From CAIVAT01 sp964628215 (GTDB taxonomy: Bacteria; Bacteroidota; Bacteroidia; Bacteroidales; FEN-979): 24,355 nt of DNA. Location of the stretch: contig CAZVNF010000040.1 of the NCBI GenBank assembly GCA_964628215.1, forward strand, positions 1-24,355, written 5' to 3'. A program made the position numbers and the translations under genes. Positions 15,812-24,287 of the stretch are shown here, in pieces (within the stretch, counting starts at the first letter, position 1; the number at the start of each line of letters is the position of its first letter). The notes beneath the pieces were generated by a model. The model did not search any database. It saw only the letters and a program-made list of their open reading frames with translations, and had not been told where the DNA came from.

Positions 15812-17146
15812 ATGGAAAAATCAGGCATTATTGTCGGACTCGACATCGGTACAACTAAAATTGCAGTAATCGTTGGCCGGAAAAACGAACATGGTAAAAT
15901 AGATATACTCGGATATGGCAAAGTGCCATCCATTGGTGTAAAACGTGGCGTGGTTGCCAATATCGACAACACGGTTCAATCGATCAAGGACGCCGTTGCC
16001 GAGGCCGCATCCAAATCGGGGGTTGATATCAAATATGTGAATGTGGGGATTGCGGGTCAGCATATCAAAAGCCTTCAGCACAGGGGCAGCATGATCCGTG
16101 AGGATAGTGAAACTGAAATAAGCCAGCAGGATATCGACAAGTTGTGCAACAGCATGTACAACCTGAACATGAACCCCGGAGAAGAGATACTGGATGTGAT
16201 CCCTCAGGAATTCAGCATCGATGGAGAACACGGCAACCTCATGCCCAAAGGTATGATCGGCAGCTCCCTTGAAGCCAATTTTCATATCATTATCGGGCAG
16301 ACTGCCGCCGCGAAGAACATTTATAAATGTGTACGGAAAGCAGGACTGGAAGTGGTAGAGCTGATCATTGAACCCATGGCGTCAGCAGAAGCCGTTCTCA
16401 GCGAGGAGGAAAAAGAGGCTGGCGTGGTACTGGTTGATATCGGTGGAGGAACGTCCGACATCGCAATTTTTCACGGGGGTATTATCAGGCATACCGCGGT
16501 AATTCCACTGGGAGGAGAAATCATCAGCGAGGATATCAAAGAGGGCTGCTCGATTATTAAAAAACATGCGGAGGAACTAAAGGTAAAATTCGGCTCTGCA
16601 CTTGCCCGTGAAAACCGTGAAGAGGAAATTGTCGCAATACCCGGGTTGCGTGGCAGAACACCGAAAGAAATCAGCATTAAAAATCTCGCGTCCATCATAC
16701 AGGCCCGAATGGAGGAGATCATCGAGCATATTTATTATGAAATTAAAAACTCGGGATATGAAAAGAAACTGATCGGTGGTATCGTACTTACCGGTGGAGG
16801 TGCGCAACTCAAGCATATTGCCCAGCTCACAGAATTTTTGACCGGCCTCGACACCCGTATCGGGTATCCCAATGAACACCTCTCATCTGATGCAGTAGCA
16901 GAAATGGCCAGTCCGATGTATGCAACCGGCGTCGGCCTCGTTATCGAAGGTATTGGAAGATACCAGAAAGAAATTGACAGGATTAAACCGGAGGAACCCA
17001 TAGTTGAGATGGCCATTCCGGAACCGGCAGCCAGCAAAAAAAAGGTGAAAGACAAAAAAATCAAGGATCCGACAAAACCCTCAAAAAGCTTTCCGGAAAT
17101 ATTTCTTGACAAAGTCAGGAATATCTTCGAAGAAGATGTGGATTAA
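15812..17146 (+). CDS. ftsA: Cell division protein FtsA
   Basis: FtsA is an actin-like ATPase that anchors FtsZ filaments to the membrane. The 444-residue protein has the actin-fold phosphate-1 motif GLDIGTTKIAVIVG near the N terminus, the phosphate-2 motif VLVDIGGGTSDIAIF, the adenosine motif GGIVLTGGGAQL, and the 1C subdomain region KYVNVGIAGQHIKS. After a Lys-rich linker (KKKVKDKKIKD) the tail SFPEIFLDKVRNIFEED can form the amphipathic membrane-targeting helix. It starts 6 nt after ftsQ. A 96-nt gap to ftsZ is the largest within the cluster. Confidence 0.96.
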   Translation: MEKSGIIVGLDIGTTKIAVIVGRKNEHGKIDILGYGKVPSIGVKRGVVANIDNTVQSIKDAVAEAASKSGVDIKYVNVGIAGQHIKSLQHRGSMIREDSETEISQQDIDKLCNSMYNLNMNPGEEILDVIPQEFSIDGEHGNLMPKGMIGSSLEANFHIIIGQTAAAKNIYKCVRKAGLEVVELIIEPMASAEAVLSEEEKEAGVVLVDIGGGTSDIAIFHGGIIRHTAVIPLGGEIISEDIKEGCSIIKKHAEELKVKFGSALARENREEEIVAIPGLRGRTPKEISIKNLASIIQARMEEIIEHIYYEIKNSGYEKKLIGGIVLTGGGAQLKHIAQLTEFLTGLDTRIGYPNEHLSSDAVAEMASPMYATGVGLVIEGIGRYQKEIDRIKPEEPIVEMAIPEPAASKKKVKDKKIKDPTKPSKSFPEIFLDKVRNIFEEDVD

Positions 17147-17242
17147 GGAAGCTATTAACAATCATTCGTTAATAAATAAACCCGGGCACCTGTTTTTCTA
17201 TACGCATTCTTAATAATTTTAAACCCTGAAATAAATATAATC
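17147..17242 (+). promoter_or_regulatory. ftsA-ftsZ intergenic spacer, possible internal promoter
   Basis: All other junctions in the cluster overlap, abut or are at most 12 nt apart, so this 96-nt AT-rich spacer stands out. It contains TAATTTTA at 17214-17221, a partial match to TAnnTTTG, about 20 nt before the ftsZ ATG. A separate promoter would allow the high FtsZ level seen in bacteria. No hairpin terminator is evident. Confidence 0.3.
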
Positions 17243-18853
17243 ATGGCCGATATGTTAAAATTCGAATCACCTAAAAATCAGTCCTCTATAATTAAAGTTA
17301 TCGGAGTGGGCGGTGGTGGCAGCAATGCCGTAAACCATATGTTCAAACAAGGGATAAAAGGGGTGGATTTTATTATCTGCAATACCGATGCACAGGCCAT
17401 GGAATCAAGCCCGGTTCCCACAAGGATCCAGCTTGGCGCAAATCTTACCGGCGGATTGGGTGCAGGCGCAGCCCCTTCGGTTGGCCGCAATGCCGCACTC
17501 GAGAATTCTGATGACATCAGGTCAGTGCTTGACAAAGGCACAAAGATGCTTTTCATCACGGCGGGCCTTGGCGGGGGTACCGGTACAGGTGCCGCACCGG
17601 TGATCGCACAGATTTCCCGGGAACTGGATATTTTAACGGTAGGCATAGTCACGATTCCTTTTTCCTTCGAAGGACGGAAACGCCGTCAGTCGGCTGAAGA
17701 CGGAATTCGCCAGCTGAAACAGAACGTAGATGCGCTGCTGATCATCAGTAACGACAAACTCAGGCAACTTTGCGGAGATATGCCTCTTTCTGAAGCATTT
17801 ACACGCGCTGATAACGTGTTAACCACCGCGGCAAAGGGAATCGCAGAAATTATCACGGTGGCCGGTTATATCAATGTCGATTTTGAAGATGTTAAGACAG
17901 TTATGAAAAACAGCGGCGTGGCCATCATGGGAACAGGCATCGCCAGCGGCCCGAACCGCGCCCAGGTAGCTGTTGAGGAAGCACTGAATTCACCGCTTCT
18001 CGACAACAACGACATCAACGGGGCAGGCAACCTGCTGCTCTATATCTCGTCTGGTAAAAATGAAATCACCATGGATGAGGTCACAGAAATAACCGATTAC
18101 ATTCAGGAAAAAACCCAATCAACAGGAGATATCATCTGGGGCAATGGATTTGAAGAAAGCCTCGATGACAAAATCAGTGTCACCATCATTGCAACCGGGT
18201 TTGATGAAGACCATAAGCAAAAAGGTCCCAGCGAACCTGAAACAGTCAAGGTTTTTGATCTCTATAACAACAATGCGCCAAAAATTGAAAAACGCATTTT
18301 TGTTCCTGAACCGGACGTTGCCGAGCCTGTTGAATCAAAACTCGAATCTGTGATAATTCCCGTTATCCCCGATCCGGTTGCCTTTGCATCTCAACCAAAA
18401 GTTGAATCGGTTGAACCCATGCGAAACATTGAATTCTCTTTTGAAAAACCTGAACCTGATTTTATCCCTGAGCCTTCAGAAACCATTACTGAAGAATTTC
18501 AACCTCAGGTAAATGCTGAAATAACCGAATCGCGCATCATCTTTCGCACAGAGTCGGTTGGTCCTGCTCATCAGCCGGCAGAACCGGATATCAATGATTT
18601 TCAGAGTAAAAAAGCCTTCGAACGGGTTTCAAAACTTCGCCAGCTGAGTGAAAAACTGAAAACACACCAGCCGATCGAGCAAAACCTTTATGAAATCGAG
18701 AATATCCCTGCCTATAAAAGACGTCATGTTGAGCTAACTGATGTTGCCCCTTCTTCCGAATCACAGATTTCTGATTACACAGTATCTGAAAACCCGGATA
18801 AAACCATAGAAATCAGGACTGAGAATAAATATCTCAATAAAAAAGTAGATTAA
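17243..18853 (+). CDS. ftsZ: Cell division GTPase FtsZ
   Basis: FtsZ is the tubulin-like GTPase that forms the division ring. The GTP-binding core occupies about 1-330: VGGGGSNAV (22-30), the tubulin signature GGGTGTG (110-116) and the T7 catalytic loop NVDFED (211-216) are all intact. A long acidic, Pro-rich linker (about 335-475) follows. Then comes a conserved C-terminal peptide with PAYKRR (489-494) and a terminal block ending IRTENKYLNKKVD, a tail pattern I associate with Bacteroidota FtsZ. The total length of 536 exceeds the approximately 385 of E. coli because of the linker. The stop abuts the yqeY ATG. Confidence 0.98.
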   Translation: MADMLKFESPKNQSSIIKVIGVGGGGSNAVNHMFKQGIKGVDFIICNTDAQAMESSPVPTRIQLGANLTGGLGAGAAPSVGRNAALENSDDIRSVLDKGTKMLFITAGLGGGTGTGAAPVIAQISRELDILTVGIVTIPFSFEGRKRRQSAEDGIRQLKQNVDALLIISNDKLRQLCGDMPLSEAFTRADNVLTTAAKGIAEIITVAGYINVDFEDVKTVMKNSGVAIMGTGIASGPNRAQVAVEEALNSPLLDNNDINGAGNLLLYISSGKNEITMDEVTEITDYIQEKTQSTGDIIWGNGFEESLDDKISVTIIATGFDEDHKQKGPSEPETVKVFDLYNNNAPKIEKRIFVPEPDVAEPVESKLESVIIPVIPDPVAFASQPKVESVEPMRNIEFSFEKPEPDFIPEPSETITEEFQPQVNAEITESRIIFRTESVGPAHQPAEPDINDFQSKKAFERVSKLRQLSEKLKTHQPIEQNLYEIENIPAYKRRHVELTDVAPSSESQISDYTVSENPDKTIEIRTENKYLNKKVD

Positions 18854-19306
18854 ATGAGCCTCGAACTGAAGATAAATGACGACATAAAAGCAGCCATGCT
18901 GGCACGAAATGCCGAAAAACTTGAAGCCCTTCGGGCTGTCAAGGCAGCATTGCTGCTCGAAAAGGCCAAAGAAGGTGCACCCGAAAAGATGGGGGAAGAG
19001 GCAGAATTGAAAATTCTTCAGAAACTGGTCAAACAACGCCGTGAATCGGCTGAAATATACAGTCAGGCAAATCGCGAAGACCTTGCAAGCAAAGAACTCT
19101 TCGATGCTTCGATCATTGAAACCTACCTGCCGCAGCAATTGTCGGAAGAGGAAGTAACCACCGTGATAAAGTCAATCATTACTCAAACCGGAGCCTTAAC
19201 GGTAAAGGATATGGGAAAGGTAATGGGTGCCGCTTCAAAGGAACTTGCAGGGAAAGCCGATAACAAAATGATCTCCCTTATTGTTAAAGCCTTGCTTACC
19301 ACATAA
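18854..19306 (+). CDS. yqeY: GatB/YqeY-family protein
   Basis: This 150-residue helical protein belongs to the YqeY family, which resembles the tRNA-binding C-terminal domain of GatB. Family features are the start SLELKINDDIKAAMLARNAEKLEALRAVKAA, the segment LKILQKLVKQRRESAEIYSQANREDLASKE, the core ETYLPQQLSEEEV, and KDMGKVMGAASKELAGKADNK. A role linked to tRNA amidation has been suggested, but the function of the stand-alone protein is unsettled. Its start is adjacent to the ftsZ stop (TAAATG), so it is very likely co-translated with ftsZ. It ends 13 nt from the convergent gene and no terminator hairpin is visible. Confidence 0.92.
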   Translation: MSLELKINDDIKAAMLARNAEKLEALRAVKAALLLEKAKEGAPEKMGEEAELKILQKLVKQRRESAEIYSQANREDLASKELFDASIIETYLPQQLSEEEVTTVIKSIITQTGALTVKDMGKVMGAASKELAGKADNKMISLIVKALLTT

Positions 19307-19319
19307 AGCACACATATCG

Positions 19320-20594
19320 TCAGCGACCCGGGTGTTTCCTTATACTCTTTGCTTTAAACCAGTATTCCCTGCTGTCTGAAATCCAGTTGGAAAATTTGCA
19401 TGCCACCCCCCATAGCAATTTCCAATTACCAAACCCTGCCGGTACATCGGCATACCAGCGTTCGCCACGCAATATTTTTATAAAAGCCCGCCAGGCGCGG
19501 TCGCTGTCACGCACAAAACGGTGGATCCGGCCAGGCACAGTGTTAAATATATGTTTGATCCTGTTTGCTTCGAGCAGTTCCTTCATCAACTCGTCATTTA
19601 CAGAAGTTGTGTACGACTCCAGGGAAGGAATGTCAGCCCGAAGATAGCCGTGACAACTCCTCGCAGCAAGTATCCCACTTCGTACCGCATAATAAATACC
19701 TTCACCGGTCAACGGATCAGTTAGCCCAGCAGCATCGCCGGCAACAAGAATTCGTCCATTGTGAAACCGGCTTTTCTTAACCCGCACCGGGATAGGCCAT
19801 GATTTCAAGGACAACGTGCTGACTATCCTGATTTCAGATTTCACATTCCGCATTTCAGATTTCCCGGCAACTCCTTCCCCCCATGCCCCTGAAGCCAGGT
19901 AATCGACCAACTTCTGATAATAAGGCATCATCCCCCGGGATAAACTTGCAGGACCACCAACACCAATTGAAAAGTGATCATCTTTGGGAAAAACCCAGGC
20001 ATATCCTCCGGGGAAAGAGCCCCAGTCGAGAAAGACCGTTTGAGAAAAAGCCTTAACCGTAGCCGGGTCAGTCATCACTTCTGCTTCCCAGGCCAATCCG
20101 GGTAAAATATGATCACGCAACCCGGCCGAACGGGCCACGGTACTGGATGCTCCATCTGCTCCGATGACGAGCTTTGAATAAAACTTGCCGTCACGGGTTG
20201 TAACGGTAACAAAATCGCTGTTTTGCTTTACTTCCGTCACCTTTGCCCCATGAATGACCTTCGCCCCTGCTTCAACTGCTTTTTTCAGCAAAAAATCATC
20301 AAATTTATCCCGGTTGGTGCAATACATCATTGGTTCACCGGAGGTTCTTGTAAAACAATCCTTAAATCCTTTGGAAAATATTATCGTATTTATTTTTGTT
20401 TCAAGAACGGGTGAAACATCAAAGGGAATCTCACGAAGGATTTTATAGGTCAGTCCCGCACCACAAACTTTATATCTTGGGAAAGAGGATTTCTCCAGGA
20501 TCAAAACAGAAACGCCCCTGGTGGCAAGTTCATATGCTGCAATAGTGCCGGCTGGTCCGGCTCCGGCCACGATTACCTCGGCATCTGTTGTCAT
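19320..20594 (-). CDS. Geranylgeranyl-reductase-family FAD-dependent oxidoreductase
   Basis: This 424-residue flavoprotein has the FAD dinucleotide motif GAGPAG (11-16), PRYKVCGAG (39-47, the family's PxxYxxCGG-like motif), LVIGADGASS (from 142), and the second FAD motif VAGDAAGLTDPLTGEGI (284-300). The family reduces prenyl double bonds in lipids, chlorophyll side chains or quinones; here a menaquinone or lipid side chain is possible, but the substrate is not shown. Residues 245-256 (KSEMRNVKSEIR) look like a translated dispersed repeat inserted in frame between the substrate domain and the second FAD motif. It is the last gene of a minus-strand group, 3 nt after the kinase stop. Confidence 0.88.
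   Translation of the reverse strand: MTTDAEVIVAGAGPAGTIAAYELATRGVSVLILEKSSFPRYKVCGAGLTYKILREIPFDVSPVLETKINTIIFSKGFKDCFTRTSGEPMMYCTNRDKFDDFLLKKAVEAGAKVIHGAKVTEVKQNSDFVTVTTRDGKFYSKLVIGADGASSTVARSAGLRDHILPGLAWEAEVMTDPATVKAFSQTVFLDWGSFPGGYAWVFPKDDHFSIGVGGPASLSRGMMPYYQKLVDYLASGAWGEGVAGKSEMRNVKSEIRIVSTLSLKSWPIPVRVKKSRFHNGRILVAGDAAGLTDPLTGEGIYYAVRSGILAARSCHGYLRADIPSLESYTTSVNDELMKELLEANRIKHIFNTVPGRIHRFVRDSDRAWRAFIKILRGERWYADVPAGFGNWKLLWGVACKFSNWISDSREYWFKAKSIRKHPGR
19829..19863. repeat. Dispersed-type short repeat inserted within a coding region
   Basis: On the minus strand the stretch reads as two copies of GAAATCTGAAAT(C/G) separated by GCGGAATGT. It translates as KSEMRNVKSEIR, the characteristic output of 'AAATCTGAAAT' repeats that I recall as intergenic elements in Bacteroidota and other bacteria. 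It is in frame within the flavoprotein gene and introduces no stop. Confidence 0.65.
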
Positions 20595-20597
20595 AGA

Positions 20598-21605
20598 TCA
20601 GAGCAGTCCCATTACTTCCTTCAGCAGTTTATCCTTGCTTACCGGGACAACGCCAATTTCTTCGCAAACCAGTCCGCCTGCAAGGTTCGAAATATAGGCA
20701 ATCTCGCTCGGGCTGCGGTTCATGGCCAAACATAAAGAGGCCACACTGATCACTGTGTCACCTGCACCAGAAACATCAGAGATCATTCTCATATGCGCAG
20801 GCACAAAAATATTCTTTTCTTCGGTCTTGTTTTTCATACTCATTAAAACTCCCTTGTCCGACATAGTAGTAAGCACATACCGGCAATCGAGCTTACTCCG
20901 CAGCTGCTGAGCTGCATCAATAACTGATTGATTATCCTGCAGTTCCTCGTCAAGGTTCAATCCATCCTTAATCTCCTTCAGGTTGGGTTTAAACAACGTT
21001 ACATGCCGGTATGACATGAAGTTTTTCTTTTTAGGATCAACGGTTACAGGTATGTTCGCAGCCAATGCCCGCTTTACCACCTCCTGTATCAATTTTTGGG
21101 TGATCACCCCCTTGTCGTAGTCCTGAAAAATGATACAGTCAATTTTAACCTTTGAAAAAATCTGGTCGATAACCCTGATCAGGGTGAGATAGTCCCCCTG
21201 TGCGAGGTCGTTTTCCATCTCCTCATCTACCCGGAGCATTTGACAGGAGTTCCCGAATATTCTGAATTTTGTAGTGGTAATACGGCGTGCGCTGCGCACA
21301 ATGCCATCGTCGGTAATGTTCTCTTTTTTTAATAAATCAAGAAACTGCATGCCTTTATCGTCAGACCCGATAACGGAGCATAAAATGGGGTTTGCCCCCA
21401 TCGATTGAATGTTCATCGCCACATTGGCTGCTCCCCCCATCCGGTTTTCGCGTTTCCGCAGGGCAACAATGGGTATGGGGGCTTCCGGCGAAATGCGTTC
21501 AACCTTTCCCCACAGATAAGAATCCACCATTACATCACCGATAATCATGACATTCAGGTTGTTGAAATCCTCAAAAAGCTTTTTATAATTACCCTCTTTA
21601 TGCAT
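20598..21605 (-). CDS. rfaE1: PfkB-family kinase, D-glycero-beta-D-manno-heptose-7-phosphate kinase type (RfaE/HldE kinase domain)
   Basis: This 335-residue ribokinase-like sugar kinase contains PEAPIPIVAL and GGAANVAMNI near the N terminus, which are hallmarks of the HldE/RfaE kinase domain. It also has IFQDYDKGVIT, VDPKKKNF, FKPNLKEI, and the ATP/catalytic motif DVSGAGDT (GAGDT at 280-284, D283 as the presumed base). In lipopolysaccharide core synthesis this kinase phosphorylates heptose-7-phosphate at C1. The HldE nucleotidyltransferase domain is not fused here, so a separate enzyme would be needed. Annotations of stand-alone Bacteroidota homologues are by similarity only. A 68-nt spacer separates it from the upstream ABC gene. 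Confidence 0.88.
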   Translation of the reverse strand: MHKEGNYKKLFEDFNNLNVMIIGDVMVDSYLWGKVERISPEAPIPIVALRKRENRMGGAANVAMNIQSMGANPILCSVIGSDDKGMQFLDLLKKENITDDGIVRSARRITTTKFRIFGNSCQMLRVDEEMENDLAQGDYLTLIRVIDQIFSKVKIDCIIFQDYDKGVITQKLIQEVVKRALAANIPVTVDPKKKNFMSYRHVTLFKPNLKEIKDGLNLDEELQDNQSVIDAAQQLRSKLDCRYVLTTMSDKGVLMSMKNKTEEKNIFVPAHMRMISDVSGAGDTVISVASLCLAMNRSPSEIAYISNLAGGLVCEEIGVVPVSKDKLLKEVMGLL

Positions 21606-21673
21606 CTGAAAATAATATTTCTCTACCTGACTCTTTTAGCCTGTTACTTTGTCATTCTTGACTTTGCACGTTA

Positions 21674-22408
21674 TCATTCCTTCACTCCGTTAAAATGATA
21701 ATCGGCAATCGTTTTTATATTTCTATTTGCTTCATCTACATTGATTTTTCCATCCATGAGCCGGATAATCCGATGAGCATGCTGTGCAATATCTTCCTCG
21801 TGGGTAACAATGATCACCGTATTGCCCATTTTATGAATCTGCTCCAGAAGTCCGAGAATTTCAACGGATGTTTTTGAATCGAGGTTCCCGGTAGGTTCAT
21901 CAGCCAGGATAATGGCGGGATGGTTTACCAGTGCCCGGGCAATGGCAACTCTCTGACGCTGTCCGCCCGACAACTCATTCGGCCTGTGCGCCATACGGTC
22001 ACCCAGTTTAACCTCTTCCAGGGTTTGTTTTGCAAGTTCTATACGCCTGGCTTTACCAATCCCGGCGTAAATGAGGGGCAACATTACATTTTCAAGGGCA
22101 GTTGAACGCGGTAACAAGTTAAATGTTTGAAAAACAAAGCCAATCTGGCGATTTCTGATTTCTGCCAGGGCATTGTCATCCATTTTGCTTACATCTTCGC
22201 CGTTTAGCAGGTAGCTTCCGCTGGTAGGGGTATCCAGGCAACCCAGGATATTCATCAGCGTTGACTTTCCGGAGCCGGAAGGTCCCATCAACGCAACAAA
22301 TTCATTTTTCCGGATTACCAGGGAAACAGCACGCAATGCTTCAACCAGGATGGTTCCTATTTTATAATTTTTTACGATGCTGTCAAGCCGGATTACTTCG
22401 TCGTTCAT
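21674..22408 (-). CDS. ABC transporter ATP-binding protein, MacB/LolD type
   Basis: This 244-residue ATPase has Walker A GPSGSGKST (42-50), a Q-loop at Q94, signature LSGGQ (146-150), Walker B IILADE (E171 catalytic) and a switch His at 203. EPTGNLDS and the 'FNLLPRSTALENVMLPL' segment place it in the MacB/LolD/FtsE-like group, which powers lipoprotein release, efflux or mechanotransmission. No permease gene is adjacent, so the partner must be encoded elsewhere. It lies 10 nt after the methyltransferase stop in a minus-strand group. The family is certain; the substrate is not. Confidence 0.92.
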   Translation of the reverse strand: MNDEVIRLDSIVKNYKIGTILVEALRAVSLVIRKNEFVALMGPSGSGKSTLMNILGCLDTPTSGSYLLNGEDVSKMDDNALAEIRNRQIGFVFQTFNLLPRSTALENVMLPLIYAGIGKARRIELAKQTLEEVKLGDRMAHRPNELSGGQRQRVAIARALVNHPAIILADEPTGNLDSKTSVEILGLLEQIHKMGNTVIIVTHEEDIAQHAHRIIRLMDGKINVDEANRNIKTIADYHFNGVKE

Positions 22409-22418
22409 GGATCGATTA

Positions 22419-23213
22419 TTAAAAGCGTATGGTAAAATCTTCTTTGCTTAATTCTTCTTTAAAAAACACAATTCCCATGTGATAAATATCGATACTTACC
22501 TTAACCTGGGGATGTTGCCGAATGATATTCCAGGCATCCTCCATCCCGGCAGACCAGTGAATATCATCAAATATATATATTGCACCAGGATGAACATGCT
22601 GAAGGCACTGATGGAAATAGGCTAAAGTAGGCTCCTTTTTATGATTTCCATCAAAAAAAACAAGATCCGGCGATGGCATCTCTTTCAGGGCAACAGCCAG
22701 TTTATCTTCAAAATTCCCGGTGATGACCTGAATATTTTGCAAGCCGGTTTTTTGAAAATTCTCCCGGGCTAAATTGGCGGAATCAATACAGCCTTCAATG
22801 GTAATAATTTTGCTTTCGGGAGCGGCCAGGGCAAAATACAAAGCACTGATACCCAAAGACGTGCCCAGCTCAAGAATGGATGAAGGCTTGTATTCCCGAA
22901 TTAACCTGAACAGGAATTCCCCATTTTTACGGGTCACTGAAGAATGGTGGGCAATATCCTTTACTCTGACAAACCGCTGATCGCAGGGAAAATCCTTACA
23001 CTTGGCACCCAGGTCCTTTCGTTTAATAAACCGGCTTATTGTTTCGAGTTCTTTCCGCAAACGGTTAACTACCCTGTATTGAATATAGGTCTGCTCGTCC
23101 TTTAATACATGCTGATAAAATCCATATACAAAAGGTGAATGAATATGATACTTGGATTGCGCCCTCACCGCATGTTTCAGATAACCTACCACGGCTTCAA
23201 CCTGCCTGCTCAT
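22419..23213 (-). CDS. Class I SAM-dependent O-methyltransferase-like protein
   Basis: This 264-residue protein has a Rossmann methyltransferase core: motif I ILELGTSLGIS (113-123), the acidic end of beta-2 at E140 (ITIEGC), the segment VITGNFED, and FFDGNHKKEPTLAYF (from 186), which resembles catechol-O-methyltransferase-type enzymes. The N-terminal 90 residues (including KYHIHSPFVYGFYQHVL) are helical and seem characteristic of a Bacteroidota-specific group. The substrate is unknown. It is the first gene of the minus-strand group behind a good promoter, 10 nt before the ABC ATPase. Confidence 0.85.
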   Translation of the reverse strand: MSRQVEAVVGYLKHAVRAQSKYHIHSPFVYGFYQHVLKDEQTYIQYRVVNRLRKELETISRFIKRKDLGAKCKDFPCDQRFVRVKDIAHHSSVTRKNGEFLFRLIREYKPSSILELGTSLGISALYFALAAPESKIITIEGCIDSANLARENFQKTGLQNIQVITGNFEDKLAVALKEMPSPDLVFFDGNHKKEPTLAYFHQCLQHVHPGAIYIFDDIHWSAGMEDAWNIIRQHPQVKVSIDIYHMGIVFFKEELSKEDFTIRF

Positions 23214-23231
23214 AGTATAAAAATAAAGCTA

Positions 23232-23263
23232 CAAATTTAGCGTAAAAATAAATAGAATGGCAA
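23232..23263 (-). promoter_or_regulatory. Bacteroidota promoter for the minus-strand gene group
   Basis: On the minus strand, TTG (plus 23261-23263) is followed by exactly 21 nt and then TAAATTTG (plus 23232-23239). This matches the consensus TTG/TTTG-N19-21-TAnnTTTG. The -7 element is 18 nt upstream of the methyltransferase ATG. Confidence 0.75.
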
Positions 23264-23325
23264 GTTGGACGAGTTACTGAGAAAATAGTTACAACCGGTA
23301 TAAAACAAGGCAAATCTGTTTTTAG

Positions 23326-23333
23326 TACATTTG
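23326..23333 (+). promoter_or_regulatory. Bacteroidota -7 element upstream of ubiA (TACATTTG)
   Basis: TACATTTG matches TAnnTTTG exactly and is followed by GCAC, a frequent context. It overlaps the TTG at 23331 that opens the ubiA frame, so translation must begin later, at ATG 23352. No good -33 element is seen at the expected distance. Confidence 0.6.
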
Positions 23334-23351
23334 CACACAAAATTAGCCGGA

Positions 23352-24227
23352 ATGGGTGATGTGAGAATTTCAAAGATTACTGACTACTTTTCCCTTGTCA
23401 AAATAAACCATACTATATTTTCAATGCCATTTGCCCTCATTGGATTTTTCCTGGCGTTAAAAACCCATCATGAGGATCTGAGTATACGGATACTGGTTTT
23501 AATTTTACTTTGTGTGCTCTTTGCACGTAATGCCGCAATGGGTTTTAACCGACTGGTTGACCGGGAATTTGATAAAAAAAACCCCCGTACTGCCATGCGC
23601 GAAATTCCAAGCAATATCATTACTCCAAAGTCAGCCCTGATATTTGTGATTCTGAATGCCATACTGTTTATCACAACGAGCTATTTTCTTAATATTTTAT
23701 GCTTTTTCCTCTCACCTGTCGCATTACTGGTGGTTTTGGGGTACAGTCTCACCAAAAGGTTTACCTACCTGTCGCATGTATTCCTGGGGTTAGGACTTGC
23801 ACTGGCTCCTATCGGTGCCTATCTGGCAGTAACCGCGAGGTTTGATGTGCTTCCCCTCATCTATTCCTTCATTGTGATTTTCTGGGTTGCGGGGTTTGAT
23901 ATCTTATACTCCCTGCAGGACATAGATTTTGATCGTGACGAAAAGCTAAAATCGCTTCCGGCCAAATTAGGACGGGCGAATGCACTTCTCCTATCCTCCT
24001 TATTCCATCTCATTGCGATAATTCTTGTGGTAACCGGGGGAATCGTTGGAAATTTTCACCATCTGTACTGGGTTGGTGCAGCAATTTTTTCCGGGCTCCT
24101 GGTTTATGAGCATGTAATTATTAAGCCAACAGACATTTCGCGTGTTAATCTTGCCTTTGCTACCATGAACGGCATGGCCTCTGTGATTTTTGCCTGTTTT
24201 GTTATTGCTGATCTCTATCTGCAGTAA
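23352..24227 (+). CDS. ubiA: UbiA-family polyprenyltransferase (MqnP-like)
   Basis: This integral-membrane prenyltransferase attaches a polyprenyl chain to an aromatic quinone precursor. From ATG 23352 it has 291 residues and several hydrophobic helices. The Mg-diphosphate motifs are N66-RLV-D70-REF-D74 followed by KKNPRT, and D190-ID-F-D194-R-D196. The N-terminal INHTIFSMPFALIGF and the NPRT(A)xREIP signature resemble the UbiA subgroup that includes MqnP of the futalosine menaquinone route. That assignment is an inference, because no other mqn or men gene is in the window. I reject the upstream TTG (23331) because it lies in the promoter -7 element. Confidence 0.9.
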   Translation: MGDVRISKITDYFSLVKINHTIFSMPFALIGFFLALKTHHEDLSIRILVLILLCVLFARNAAMGFNRLVDREFDKKNPRTAMREIPSNIITPKSALIFVILNAILFITTSYFLNILCFFLSPVALLVVLGYSLTKRFTYLSHVFLGLGLALAPIGAYLAVTARFDVLPLIYSFIVIFWVAGFDILYSLQDIDFDRDEKLKSLPAKLGRANALLLSSLFHLIAIILVVTGGIVGNFHHLYWVGAAIFSGLLVYEHVIIKPTDISRVNLAFATMNGMASVIFACFVIADLYLQ

Positions 24228-24240
24228 ACTTACGAACCTC

Positions 24241-24284
24241 CCTTTGTGTGCCTTCGTGCATCCTTCTTCGCCTTTGTGGTTAAA
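24241..24284. repeat. Degenerate CTTTGTG/CTTCGTG-type intergenic repeat
   Basis: Tandem degenerate units (CTTTGTGTG, CTTCGTGCA, CTTCTTCG, CTTTGTGG) fill the gap between the convergent ubiA and yifB ends and finish with GTTAAA. The pattern recalls the CCACAAAGGCAC-type dispersed repeats I remember from Bacteroidota intergenic regions. It is related in style, but not identical, to the CACTAAGG repeat at 1208-1298. Confidence 0.5.
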
Positions 24285-24287
24285 ATT

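Noticed and set aside
17388..17603. 71-codon plus-strand frame inside ftsZ and similar overlapping frames
   Set aside because: These are out-of-frame shadows of strongly conserved genes without motifs of their own.
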